Shown here piece after piece: positions 16,636 to 26,209 of a stretch of DNA of 64,000 nucleotides. Position 1 is the stretch's first letter; the number at the start of each line of letters is the position of its first letter. The notes under the pieces are model-generated. The model saw only the letters and a program-made list of their open reading frames with translations, did not search any database and was not told the origin of the DNA. This DNA is from CALOCY01 sp942491975. GTDB lineage: Bacteria > Bacteroidota > Bacteroidia > Bacteroidales > Prolixibacteraceae. The stretch covers positions 2,356,001-2,420,000 of the forward strand of contig CALOCY010000004.1 of assembly GCA_942491975.1 (NCBI GenBank), given 5' to 3'. Made by a program: the position numbers and the translations under genes.

Positions 16636-18378
16636 TTATCTTCCTGTCCACCAAACCGGAGTTTCAGTGTCATCTTTTGCTGCAACAGTAGCGTAATTAT
16701 CAGGATTAGCCTGTGGCTCTCCTGTTGGATATTCAAATCGTTCCATCCAGGCAACCGGCCTGTTCCTGGGTGCTAGTAAACCATGATCTTTCTGCAATCT
16801 TCTGGCTTCACTCCATATCTCAAAATAGCTCAAGATGTTTAAGTGAGCAAATTTCTGGTAAAAAATCTCCTCAATTTTATCCGCATCGGGCATTGCATCA
16901 AAAGCAGCCCCTTTATTGGTAAGGAAATCTTCAATATCAACAGCATCAGGTTTTGTTGCCTTCGCCCCTTCAGGAATTATACTGGGAATAGCAGGGAAAG
17001 AAGTGGTACTGAACTCATTTGTATTATTTGTCTCATAATACCAATCAATAGATTCTTCTATTGCCCTTTTATACCTTTCAACAGGATCAATACTTCCAGC
17101 TGCCGCCGGGAACCTTACAGCTGCCTCTGCCAACAGCAGGTGTGTTTCTGTAGCTGTAAATGCCGGATACTCCATTTTAAAGTTGCAATAAGTCATCTTA
17201 TTATACATTGAAAAATATGGATCAGTATGATCATCATAGTTCCAATCTTTTGCTGTTTGAATATCATCAGCTGAATACCCAAGAGCTCCCATATCAGTAT
17301 CAATAGAAAGAAACTGCGTAGGTCCGTTCACATCAAGTCCGACATAATCACCAAACTGATTGGGTTGAAAAACTACTTTATAGCGTGGATCGACCTGATC
17401 AACAGGAGTCGCAGGGCCATTGTATCCAAAAACGTTTTTCAGGATAAAATTTGGTGCTCCACAATTGTAATACACCTCTTTAAATGCTCTGGGCCAATAG
17501 ATTTCCATTACCTGGGCAAAATTTTTCTCTGCCATACCAATAAAATCGTCAGCCTCTTCTACCAAAGGAAGATTATTGCTCAATATGTCCTGAATAATCT
17601 CTTCTGATTTTTCGGGTTCTACAATAGACAATCTTATAGCCATTCTTAATCTCAAAGAATTTGCAAATTTTGCCCATTTCAACACATCCCCATTATTGAG
17701 AATATCAGCCTGTGCAAATTTATCTTCAATTAAAGGATCTATTTCAAAAGTGCTTAACTTTTTCCCAATCACTTCCAGGTTATCTAAAAGCGTATGGTAG
17801 ATCTCTTGTTGTGTGTCATATTTGGCATAGAACTTTTCCTGAAATGCACCTCCTGCTTCCGAGAATGGAATATCATCACAAGCATCGGTTAAACGTTGAA
17901 ACATATATGCCCTAACAATATTTATACAATCAACAAATATCTCATACCGGGCTTTTTCTTCCTCTCCCATGCCATTAAGCACAAGGTTCATAACCGGAAT
18001 ATTCTTATTAAAATCGACATATGTCTTATTAAACATTGTCTCTCTTAAGTTTACACCTGACCATCCTGTCCATGGTCTAATTTGGCTATCGTCAGCATTA
18101 TTCCAGCCTTCCCAGGGGAATATACCTAGTCCCAGAAAGCGATTAAAGGCTGTTATATAATGATAACCGGGTCCATATTCTAACCGGAATAACTCCGTCT
18201 CTTGCAGTGTGCCGGTAAACAGCATTTCAAAACTGGGCTGCGTTTGCTTCCCTGGATCATAAAATTTATTTTCCAAATCGCTCTCACAAGAGAACAAAGT
18301 AACAGAAGCGAACAGTATGCCCGCAATCACCCAAATGGACGACTTCCTATTTACTATATTATATAATCTATTTTTCAT
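16636..18378 (-). CDS. SusD/RagB-type nutrient-binding lipoprotein
   Basis: A 580-residue surface lipoprotein of the SusD-like_2 kind that caps a SusC channel. The signal peptide ends in the lipobox L-F-S-C31, and an acidic SDLENKFYDPG follows. The TPR-like region and the AEAAVRFP and REDFL-like blocks (FYQKFAHLNILSYFEIWSEARR) of the family are recognisable near residues 420-530. It lies 11 bases after the SusC gene on the same strand. No glycoside hydrolase, protease or regulator is next to the pair, so the substrate cannot be inferred; peptides or other oligomers are as likely as glycans. Confidence 0.88.
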   Translation of the reverse strand: MKNRLYNIVNRKSSIWVIAGILFASVTLFSCESDLENKFYDPGKQTQPSFEMLFTGTLQETELFRLEYGPGYHYITAFNRFLGLGIFPWEGWNNADDSQIRPWTGWSGVNLRETMFNKTYVDFNKNIPVMNLVLNGMGEEEKARYEIFVDCINIVRAYMFQRLTDACDDIPFSEAGGAFQEKFYAKYDTQQEIYHTLLDNLEVIGKKLSTFEIDPLIEDKFAQADILNNGDVLKWAKFANSLRLRMAIRLSIVEPEKSEEIIQDILSNNLPLVEEADDFIGMAEKNFAQVMEIYWPRAFKEVYYNCGAPNFILKNVFGYNGPATPVDQVDPRYKVVFQPNQFGDYVGLDVNGPTQFLSIDTDMGALGYSADDIQTAKDWNYDDHTDPYFSMYNKMTYCNFKMEYPAFTATETHLLLAEAAVRFPAAAGSIDPVERYKRAIEESIDWYYETNNTNEFSTTSFPAIPSIIPEGAKATKPDAVDIEDFLTNKGAAFDAMPDADKIEEIFYQKFAHLNILSYFEIWSEARRLQKDHGLLAPRNRPVAWMERFEYPTGEPQANPDNYATVAAKDDTETPVWWTGR

Positions 18379-18389
18379 GTCTATCTATT

Positions 18390-21300
18390 TTAAAATCCAA
18401 ACTTAACTTCTAACCCGACACTCCTAATGCCCGGCATCCCCGAATATTCGGTAAACTCATTTGTCCCTGCAGACGATTCAGGGATAACATTAGGAACATC
18501 TTTATACAGGTATGCAACATTCGTAGCAAACAATGAAAGCCTCATACGTTGAATCTTAAATTTACTCAAAAACTTCTCAGGCACATTGTAATGCAACGAA
18601 ATTTTACGTAGTGCGATGTAATCACTTTTATAAATACCATCTTCTGTTACATCCATTTGTCCCTGCCAGTAAGTGTTCTCATAATATTTCTGTGCCGATA
18701 TAATAATATCATTAGGCGTTCCGTCTTCTTTAACGCCATCAAGGACTACCCCATCGTGGAAAATAAAATCAAACTTCGAATCAGCAGGTACTGCCGCTGT
18801 ATGTGAGTCCAATTGATGGTATGCACCGTCGTTATCAACATAGTAAGGTAAACCGCCACGTGCTTCATCACGATATTTTAACGACTCTTTTCCTGTACCA
18901 TTCCCTTTCAGATACATATTGGTCTGAGAAATAATCGTACCTCCAAACTGGTAATCAAGATCAAAATCCAAGGCAAATCCTTTATAGTTAAAGTTTGTAT
19001 TGATCCCCCCTGTCCAATCGGGTACGGAAACCCCCACTTTCTTATCTGTTTCCTGATCAAACATGTAAACTCCACCATTGCCTACAATCTTGTTACCATC
19101 CTCATCACGTTTCCAGGGATGAATATAAATTTCACCATACTCTCGTCCTTCCCTCGCTTCAATTTTAGCACCGTGTACTCCCCACAAAGGATGTATCTCA
19201 ACCCCTTTTGCCAATTTCTCAATCCTCGTTTTGTCATATGCAATATTCAGCGTAGCATTCCATCTGAAATCACCCACAAGGACCGGAGTGCCACGTAGCT
19301 GAAGTTCTACTCCTTTGTGACTAATATCTCCGACATTTACTGTTATCTCTTTTACTCCAGAAGATGCAGGAACCTGCAATCCCATAATCTGATCATACAC
19401 ATTACTCTTGTACAGGGAGAGATCAAAACCTAAACGATTCTGGTTGAAAAAATTCATCTCAATCCCAAATTCAAGTTCCCGTTTTCTTTCCGGTTTCAGG
19501 TTCTCAGGAGGAAATTTTCCCTCTGCAATCCCCTGTGCAAAATCAGCGGGAGGTAACCTATCTGAAATTGTAGCATAAGGAATCGTTCCGTAACTATTCA
19601 CATTAAAATTCAAATTACCAAAATAACGCCTGCCTGGAACACCTACATCAGCCCATGCAAACCTTACTTTTGCAAATTTAATCACATCAGGCAATTCATA
19701 AGTCTGGCTGGCAACCCATGCCAAACTTGCTCCCGGATAAAAATAACTATTATTTGCCGAAGGCAAAATTGAAGTCCAGTCATTACGCCCCTGTAAATCA
19801 AGGAATAAGTAATTCTTATAAGCAAATTGTGCCGATCCTAAAATACTGTATAACGCTTCATCCGCCCAACTTCCTTCTCCATTCGATTTTACATCATCAG
19901 TACTATTGCTAAGATCAAACCAATTTTCAATCAAAAAATTGTTAGTAATAGATTTTAACTGCCGATCATGGGTGTATTTATAAACACCTCCAAATAAACC
20001 TGTTAATTGAATGTCTTCAGTAAGCTTTTGATCAAAATTAATCGTTCCCTGCGTATAAAAATTCATGATATTCCGCTCGCCTACCGAATAGTATCCTTGC
20101 TGGTAATCTTCACTTAATGGTTCAGTTACTTTTTTCTTTACCACGTTATTTTTCCGCGTATAATCAAATCCTGTAAGTATCTGGAGATCCCATCCTTCTG
20201 CTAGCTCAACACCCAATCTTCCGGATTGAATAAAGTGATGCCTTTCTTCATCGAAATCATTCTGTGTTTGTCCCCACAAGTATTCTCCATGGATAGATGT
20301 TCCACCAACCCTGTCTGAAATTTCTTTTTCTCTAAAATATGAATATCCCAAATCGTCAGTAATGTGACTTCTCCAAACCTCCGGTTTAACATCTCTCCGA
20401 ACACCAAAAGTTACAAATGCATCCTGCATCCTGTATGGTGCATTATGGTTGTACGTGTAATAATAGTTGCTGGTATAGTTAAACTTTACTTTTTCAGAAA
20501 TATTTAATGCTCCATTAAAACTCACAATATGGTTTTGTTGGCTTGCATTTATTACAACACTTTCGTACTCTTTGTTTGTATATGAAAACCTTACACTTCC
20601 TATCTCTCCGGAATTTGAAACAGCAATATTGGAACTTCTCAGGTGTCCTGTTTCAAATAATCCTTTATAATTATCAGACTGAGGACTATAGGGTCTCATT
20701 TCTCCATCCCACCAAAGAATTTCGCGTCCATCCATCTTAGGGCCAAAACTAGCTGAACCTCTGAAATAAACCGGTGTTCTAACCCCGTCAATCATCTCAT
20801 ATCGATAACCGCCTTCATCTGTCAAAGCAGGATCAACCCCTGCATAAGCCACATTCCCCCCTGTTCCAAACTCATTCTGAAACTTCGGGGCAAACGCAAC
20901 ATTATCCCAAGTATAACTTGTACTTATATCAATTCCGAATCCTTTCTTTTTAGTACCCGATTTCGTTGTGATCAAAACGACACCATTTGCACCGGCAGAA
21001 CCGTAAAGCACTGCTGCTTTTGCTCCTTTTAATATATCAACCGTTGCAATGTCATCAGCATTGATATCGTTAATACCGGTACCCCGGTCACGTCCATCGC
21101 GATCATTTCTTGTCGAATTGGTATGTTCATCAAAAATTGGAATCCCATCAACCACAAACAACGGCCTAGTACTGGTTTCTTCTGTTAAAGAAACAGCATT
21201 CCGAATATTAATAATCATACCTGCTGTTGGCCCCCCTGCAGTAGAAGCCACCCTTACACCAGCAGCTTTACCATATAAGGAGGTTAATGGATTAACAGGT

Positions 21301-21731
21301 GTGCCACTTTTAACCAGTTCTTCAGATTTGATTGAACTAATTGAGTACCCCAGTGCTTTTTTCTCCCGTTTAATACCAAGCGCAGTTACAACAACTTCAT
21401 CAACTTCGGTTGATGAGGTTTTCATAATAACGTTAATTGTAGACTTTCCGCCAACAGCTATCTCCTGGGGTGCCATTCCCACAAAAGAGAATGCCAACAC
21501 AGCATTGTTCGCTACACTAATCGAGTATTTACCGTCAAAATCGGTAATTACCCCGTTGGTAGTCCCTTTTTCAAGAACTGTTACACCCGGGAGCGTTGAA
21601 CCGTCATCGCCGGTAACAGTACCTTTTACCGTTACGTTTTGAGCATACGCCGATGCCCAAATCCCAAGTATTAAAGCACACATCAGCATAAGCCGTTGTA
21701 TGCCCCAAAATTTACGTTTACTTTTCTTCAT
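18390..21731 (-). CDS. SusC/RagA-type TonB-linked outer-membrane transporter
   Basis: A 1113-residue TonB-dependent transporter. The signal peptide is about residues 1-30 (AYA-Q). A carboxypeptidase-regulatory-like domain (about 31-105, VKGTVTGDDGSTLPG ...) is followed by the TonB box/plug entry (STEVDEVVVTALGIKREK), then the plug and a 22-strand barrel ending in KFGF. The ATG at 21731 was chosen because MKKSKRKFWG starts a good signal peptide; an upstream ATG at 21773 adds 14 residues. It forms a pair with the SusD gene. Regulation: a -7 box and phased TTAAC motifs lie upstream (see 21890), with a 150-base leader containing hairpins. No FecI/FecR-type or hybrid sensor genes are adjacent. Confidence 0.93.
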   Translation of the reverse strand: MKKSKRKFWGIQRLMLMCALILGIWASAYAQNVTVKGTVTGDDGSTLPGVTVLEKGTTNGVITDFDGKYSISVANNAVLAFSFVGMAPQEIAVGGKSTINVIMKTSSTEVDEVVVTALGIKREKKALGYSISSIKSEELVKSGTPVNPLTSLYGKAAGVRVASTAGGPTAGMIINIRNAVSLTEETSTRPLFVVDGIPIFDEHTNSTRNDRDGRDRGTGINDINADDIATVDILKGAKAAVLYGSAGANGVVLITTKSGTKKKGFGIDISTSYTWDNVAFAPKFQNEFGTGGNVAYAGVDPALTDEGGYRYEMIDGVRTPVYFRGSASFGPKMDGREILWWDGEMRPYSPQSDNYKGLFETGHLRSSNIAVSNSGEIGSVRFSYTNKEYESVVINASQQNHIVSFNGALNISEKVKFNYTSNYYYTYNHNAPYRMQDAFVTFGVRRDVKPEVWRSHITDDLGYSYFREKEISDRVGGTSIHGEYLWGQTQNDFDEERHHFIQSGRLGVELAEGWDLQILTGFDYTRKNNVVKKKVTEPLSEDYQQGYYSVGERNIMNFYTQGTINFDQKLTEDIQLTGLFGGVYKYTHDRQLKSITNNFLIENWFDLSNSTDDVKSNGEGSWADEALYSILGSAQFAYKNYLFLDLQGRNDWTSILPSANNSYFYPGASLAWVASQTYELPDVIKFAKVRFAWADVGVPGRRYFGNLNFNVNSYGTIPYATISDRLPPADFAQGIAEGKFPPENLKPERKRELEFGIEMNFFNQNRLGFDLSLYKSNVYDQIMGLQVPASSGVKEITVNVGDISHKGVELQLRGTPVLVGDFRWNATLNIAYDKTRIEKLAKGVEIHPLWGVHGAKIEAREGREYGEIYIHPWKRDEDGNKIVGNGGVYMFDQETDKKVGVSVPDWTGGINTNFNYKGFALDFDLDYQFGGTIISQTNMYLKGNGTGKESLKYRDEARGGLPYYVDNDGAYHQLDSHTAAVPADSKFDFIFHDGVVLDGVKEDGTPNDIIISAQKYYENTYWQGQMDVTEDGIYKSDYIALRKISLHYNVPEKFLSKFKIQRMRLSLFATNVAYLYKDVPNVIPESSAGTNEFTEYSGMPGIRSVGLEVKFGF

Positions 21732-21819
21732 AAGATTGACATTTTTGGTTTGAAATAATAATTTTCTTCTCATGTAGCCAGAGTAACTTTTTTACCCTCC
21801 TGTAATCACCCTGGTTTAT

Positions 21820-21881
21820 GATTGCCCACAATCAAGAAACATGGTTTAGTTTCATTTTAATCCAACTAAATCGGATTAGTT
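21820..21881 (-). promoter_or_regulatory. Structured 5-prime leader of susC
   Basis: tgattg-ccca-caatca (21820-21835) is a perfect 6-bp hairpin. At 21858-21881, taatcc/ggatta and aactaa/ttagtt overlap, so two mutually exclusive hairpins can form near the expected mRNA start. Such leaders may control SusC expression; this is not proven here. Confidence 0.4.
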
Positions 21882-21889
21882 ATAATGCC

Positions 21890-21930
21890 CAAAGATATTA
21901 AAAAATTAACTCTCCGTTAAAAAATGTTAA
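21890..21930 (-). promoter_or_regulatory. susC promoter with phased TTAAC boxes
   Basis: On the minus strand, TATCTTTG (21890-21897) is a good -7 box. Upstream are TTAAC at 21916-21920 and 21926-21930, and the reversed GTTAA at 21906-21910, all at a 10-base period. Another pair of TTAAC words on the plus strand, 11 bases apart, lies at 22019-22034. The pattern resembles direct-repeat sites of OmpR-type response regulators and matches the array at 61290. The surrounding 462-base gap (21732-22193) otherwise holds the leader and the terminator at 22136. Confidence 0.5.
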
Positions 21931-22135
21931 CTGTTTTATCGACAGCAATAAACGCTTATCCATAACACAATCAGGTTGTTCACTACTATTTCACTAACAG
22001 TTAATGCATTAGCATATTTTAACATTTCATTAACTAAACCCGTCATCCCAATACAATTATCTCACAAACAGTGAATTGCATAAGAAAATGTTTTACAACA
22101 TGCGTAATTTTGCACAATCTTAGTTCTCAGCAATT

Positions 22136-22172
22136 AAAAAAAGGCAGAGGCAAAATGCCCCTGCCTTTTTTT
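22136..22172. terminator. Terminator after the cDPGS-like gene
   Basis: A run of A, aaggcag, ggca, loop aaa, tgcc, ctgcctt and a run of T form a strong stem with one A-C mismatch. It lies 22 bases past the stop of the minus-strand gene ending at 22194 and would work in both directions. Confidence 0.85.
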
Positions 22173-22193
22173 AAAGTATTTATATTCAATGAA

Positions 22194-23537
22194 TTACCCC
22201 AACTTATGCTTTGTTGTAAAGTCATTCAAAATCCCCTTAAAATCAGGTTTCCCAATCTCTTCGAGATCATAATAAACACGTGTGAACGGTTTCTTAATCT
22301 TAACTATACGGTTTAAGTCAATTGGTGTACCAATAATCACGGAGTCACAATCGGTATTTGCAATTGTTTTCTCCAGGTCTTTTACCTGTTGGTCACCATA
22401 CCCCATAGCCGGAAGTAATTTTCCAATTTCAGGATAAATCTCGAATGTTTCAGCCAGTTTACCTACGGCAAACTCACGCGGGTCAACCATCTCTTTGGCA
22501 CCAAATTTTTTGGCAGCCACAACACCTGCACCAATTTTCATCTCACCATGAGTCAGTGTAGGACCGTCTTCTACTACCAATACACGCTTACCTTTAATAA
22601 CCGATGGGTCATCAACTGTAATCGGGCTTGCGCCGTCAACTACAATCGCATTTGGATTAGCCTTTTCGATGTTTTCACGTACAGTTTGAACACCTTCCGG
22701 ACATGCTGTGTCAATTTTATTAATGACTACCACATCAGCAATACGCAGGTTTACTTCACCCGGATAGTAGGTCAATTCTGCACCTGGACGGTGTGGGTCA
22801 GCTACGGTAATAGCTAAGTCAGGCTTATAAAACGGGAAATCGTTGTTTCCACCGTCCCACAAAATCACGTCACAGCCGTCAGGATCGTTCTCTGCTGCAC
22901 GGACAATTGCTTCATAATCAACCCCGGCATAAATTACATTACCCCTGACTACATGTGGTTCATACTCTTCCATCTCTTCGATGGTACACTTGTGTTTCTT
23001 AAGGTCTTCAACCGTTGCAAAACGCTGAACTTTCTGTGCCTCCAGGTCACCATAAGGCATTGGGTGCCTGATAGCCACCACTTTAAGTCCTTTTGCCATC
23101 AACTCTTCAATCACTTTACGTGATGTCTGGCTCTTTCCACATCCGGTGCGGGTAGCACAAACAGAAATAACCGGCTTGGTACTTTTGATCATCGTCTCAT
23201 TAGGCCCAAGCAACATAAAATTTGCCCCCGCTGCATTTACAACAGCACTCATATTCATTACATGCTGGTATGTTACATCACTATACGAGAAAACACACTC
23301 ATCAGCCTTCAATTCCCCGATCAATTTAGGCAGATCTTCTTCTGCATAAATAGGAATACCTTCCGGATACAACTCTTCTCCGGCCAAAGAGGCAGGATAC
23401 TTCCTCCCGTCTATATCGGGAATTTGAGCAGCCGTAAATGCGACTACATTATACTCAGATTTTCCCCTAAAGTAGGTATTGAAATTGTGAAAATCCCTAC
23501 CTGCTGCACCAATAATAATTACATTTTTTCTGTTCAT
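22194..23537 (-). CDS. Cyclic 2,3-diphosphoglycerate synthetase-like P-loop GTPase
   Basis: A 447-residue protein related to archaeal cyclic 2,3-diphosphoglycerate synthetase. The N-terminal region (2-115) has a Rossmann-like start NVIIIGAAGRDFHNFN. A P-loop-type segment CATRTGCGKSQTSRK lies near residues 128-142, followed by DVILWDGGNNDFPF and the NKID motif (VVINKIDTA) of GTPases. The start at 23537 (MNRKNVIII) fits the family; an in-frame start at 23636 would add 33 residues. Homologues occur in many bacteria that are not known to make cyclic diphosphoglycerate, so the true product is uncertain. It is transcribed divergently from the KamA-type gene. Confidence 0.8.
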   Translation of the reverse strand: MNRKNVIIIGAAGRDFHNFNTYFRGKSEYNVVAFTAAQIPDIDGRKYPASLAGEELYPEGIPIYAEEDLPKLIGELKADECVFSYSDVTYQHVMNMSAVVNAAGANFMLLGPNETMIKSTKPVISVCATRTGCGKSQTSRKVIEELMAKGLKVVAIRHPMPYGDLEAQKVQRFATVEDLKKHKCTIEEMEEYEPHVVRGNVIYAGVDYEAIVRAAENDPDGCDVILWDGGNNDFPFYKPDLAITVADPHRPGAELTYYPGEVNLRIADVVVINKIDTACPEGVQTVRENIEKANPNAIVVDGASPITVDDPSVIKGKRVLVVEDGPTLTHGEMKIGAGVVAAKKFGAKEMVDPREFAVGKLAETFEIYPEIGKLLPAMGYGDQQVKDLEKTIANTDCDSVIIGTPIDLNRIVKIKKPFTRVYYDLEEIGKPDFKGILNDFTTKHKLG

Positions 23538-23660
23538 ATTGCTTCTGTTTTTATTTTTTAAAAATGCTTCGTAATTTACGATAAATGCCATCAGAAAAAC
23601 ACACCTGTTGTATTGTTTCTTAACATTTATTTTCAATTTTGATTCCTTGTTTTTTTTTTC

Positions 23661-23674
23661 AACCTTTAAAGGTT
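23661..23674. repeat. 14-bp perfect palindrome in the cDPGS/kamA divergent region
   Basis: aacctttaaaggtt is a perfect dyad that could be an operator. It sits 123 bases upstream of the cDPGS-like start and far upstream of kamA. A run of eight C residues follows at about 23768-23775 in the same 457-base gap. Confidence 0.35.
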
Positions 23675-23883
23675 AATTCTTCTACTAGATTCATTATCAG
23701 TAATTTATCCTAAAAGCTTTTCCCCCTGAAACACTTCCCGGAGAATCTTCTTACAGATACCAATTATCCCCCCCCTTATTACTTACACTTTCCCACCTGC
23801 TATGCCATATCCAGCTTGAATCTATAAGTGCAGTTTTTTAACACACTGAAAGTCAACGACTTTTATTTAATCTTCTTTTTTTT

Positions 23884-23891
23884 TATCTTTG
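23884..23891 (+). promoter_or_regulatory. Bacteroidetes -7 box upstream of the KamA-type gene
   Basis: TATCTTTG matches TAnnTTTG after a long T-rich tract, about 104 bases before the start at 23995. No clear -33 element. The rest of the 23538-23994 gap holds no gene. Confidence 0.5.
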
Positions 23892-23994
23892 TGCTGCCAA
23901 AACCAGGACACCCCAAAAATTATTATAATACAGATGCATTAACGGGTACTCATTTTACAACCTGTTCCTGTTTTTTGAAAAACGGAAGACGATA

Positions 23995-26190
23995 ATGAAT
24001 TTTAGACGGGACGAACAGCTTAAGATCACATCCGAATCACAAAAAATTATCACATTACTTTTAGCCGAAAATAAATCATTAAAGCTCATACTCGAAAAGG
24101 CTGGTAGTGAAAAAGAGGTTCGGGAAGAGATTCGCCAATGGGTTTTACAAGAGTTGAAAAAAGACCCCGATGCCTGCCTCTTTTACGCCGAAGGATGTGA
24201 AAGCAGGGATATCTTTGAATCATTATCCTGGAAAAGTATGGCCGCTATTCGTATCCTGGACTACATTGACCGGGCAAACTTGGAATATATTGATCTCAAT
24301 TTAAGGGGCAAAAAAGCAGTAAGCAACCCGTTTAAATCATTGTGGATGGCCATAAAACATGGCGAAGGGGATGCTAAGCCTGATTTCTTCCTCGATATGC
24401 TGCATCTTTTTCGTCAGTTTAACGGGACCAGTCAACACGTACTGCCTGATAAAGAAAAACTAAACAAATGGATGGAGCGTCATCCAACCGGGCTTGAACC
24501 AACCGTTGTTGAGTTACGTAAAGCGAATAAACACCGTATCATATCTGCCCTGATTAAGAAAATTGAAACCGGAGAAATTTTAACCAAAAGATATGCATTT
24601 TCACCGGAAGATACGGCAAAAACGAAATACGATAAAATGCTGAAGTGGTGGGATACCGATTGGTTCCACCTCCGATTTGCCGTACGAAAACCAGAATTGC
24701 TGAATGAGATGCTGGATTATTCGCTCAGCGATGAAGCCATGGAGATTTTGAACAAAGCACAAAAAAAAGGTATCCCGCTATTTATTAACCCGTATTACCT
24801 CTCCCTGTTGAATGTTAATGCCCCTGCCCAAACAGATATGGTTATTCGTGACTACGTCTTCTTCAGCAAACAACTAATCGACGAATTCGGACATATTGTT
24901 GCCTGGGAAAAAGAGGATGTTGTAGAACCGGGAAAACCCAATGCTGCCGGATGGATATTGCCGACAGCGCACAACCTCCATCGCAGGTACCCCGAAGTGG
25001 CTATCCTTATCCCGGATACTTCCGGCAGGGCTTGCGGAGGATTATGCGTTTCCTGTCAGCGTATGTACGACTTCCAAAGTGGGCGCCTCAATTTTGAATT
25101 AAAAAATTTACAACCCTGTGAAAAATGGAATGTTAAGCTGCAACGTTTAATGAACTATTTTAAAAACGATACGCAGCTGAGGGACATCTTGATCACTGGA
25201 GGCGATGCCCTGATGAATTCCAATCAGCATCTCAGGGAAATACTGGATGCCGTTTATGAAATGGCAAAACGAAAGCAGGAACTCAACATACACAAGAAAG
25301 AGGGTAAGAAATTTGCCGAAATGCAACGCATACGCCTTGGAACCCGTATGCCTGTATACCTCCCGCAACGAATTGATGATGGGTTAATTGAATTGTTACA
25401 GGAGTTCAAAGAAAAAGCAAACCGTATAGGGTTCAGGCAATTCATGATCCAAACACATTTCGAAACGGCTATGGAAATTACACCCGAAAGCAAAAAAGCG
25501 GTTCAGCGCCTTCTTGCTGCCGGATGGAAAATCACCAACCAGCAGGTATTCACAGCAGCAGCTTCGCGCCGCGGGCATACGGCCAAACTACGCAAAGTAC
25601 TCAACGACATAGGTGTTGTTACGTATTATACCTTTTCGGTAAAAGGCTACATGGAAAACAGCCATAATTTTGCCACCAACGCAAGGGCCGTACAGGAGCA
25701 ACTGGAAGAAAAGGTGCTGGGAAAATTACCTGTTGATTACAATGGCAGCCTGAAAAATTTGTTGTCTGACAACAAAGATATTGTCGATACGATTAATCGT
25801 ATCCGCAAAAAAGAGGACCTACCATTTTTAGCAACCGATAGAAATGTATTGAACCTTCCCGGTGTAGGCAAAAGCCTTACATTCCGGACCATTGGCATTA
25901 CCCCTGAAGGACGTCGTATACTGGAATTTGATCACGATCATAACCGCATACACAGCCCTGTTATTGATAAGATGGGCAAGGTGGTCATTGTTGAATCAAA
26001 AAGCATGGCACAATATATTGATCAAATACAGGAAATGGGAGAAAATCCTGATGAATATATGGCTGTATGGGGATACTCTATCGGGGTGACTGAACCGCGA
26101 ATGAACTTTTTTGAATACCCAAAACCAGCATCTGACATAACAGAAAAGCTTACCAATTTTGACACCGATTATACTCGGGAAGACCTTTAG
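23995..26190 (+). CDS. KamA-family radical SAM protein (lysine 2,3-aminomutase-like), long form
   Basis: A 731-residue radical SAM protein. The cluster-binding cysteines are C347, C351 and C354 (CGGLCVSC, the CxxxCxxC pattern), followed by a KamA-like barrel with ILITGGDAL (near residues 398-406) and RLGTRMPVYLPQRI. Classical lysine 2,3-aminomutases are about 400-470 residues with CRHCTRRR-type motifs. This protein carries about 280 extra N-terminal residues and a different sequence around the cysteines, so the substrate may not be lysine. No beta-lysine or lysine-fermentation genes are nearby. Long KamA-like proteins are annotated in other Bacteroidetes, but I know of no proven reaction. No PLP lysine was located with certainty. 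Confidence 0.75.
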   Translation: MNFRRDEQLKITSESQKIITLLLAENKSLKLILEKAGSEKEVREEIRQWVLQELKKDPDACLFYAEGCESRDIFESLSWKSMAAIRILDYIDRANLEYIDLNLRGKKAVSNPFKSLWMAIKHGEGDAKPDFFLDMLHLFRQFNGTSQHVLPDKEKLNKWMERHPTGLEPTVVELRKANKHRIISALIKKIETGEILTKRYAFSPEDTAKTKYDKMLKWWDTDWFHLRFAVRKPELLNEMLDYSLSDEAMEILNKAQKKGIPLFINPYYLSLLNVNAPAQTDMVIRDYVFFSKQLIDEFGHIVAWEKEDVVEPGKPNAAGWILPTAHNLHRRYPEVAILIPDTSGRACGGLCVSCQRMYDFQSGRLNFELKNLQPCEKWNVKLQRLMNYFKNDTQLRDILITGGDALMNSNQHLREILDAVYEMAKRKQELNIHKKEGKKFAEMQRIRLGTRMPVYLPQRIDDGLIELLQEFKEKANRIGFRQFMIQTHFETAMEITPESKKAVQRLLAAGWKITNQQVFTAAASRRGHTAKLRKVLNDIGVVTYYTFSVKGYMENSHNFATNARAVQEQLEEKVLGKLPVDYNGSLKNLLSDNKDIVDTINRIRKKEDLPFLATDRNVLNLPGVGKSLTFRTIGITPEGRRILEFDHDHNRIHSPVIDKMGKVVIVESKSMAQYIDQIQEMGENPDEYMAVWGYSIGVTEPRMNFFEYPKPASDITEKLTNFDTDYTREDL

Positions 26191-26209
26191 TCCCTTTTTA
26201 CTTATGGCA

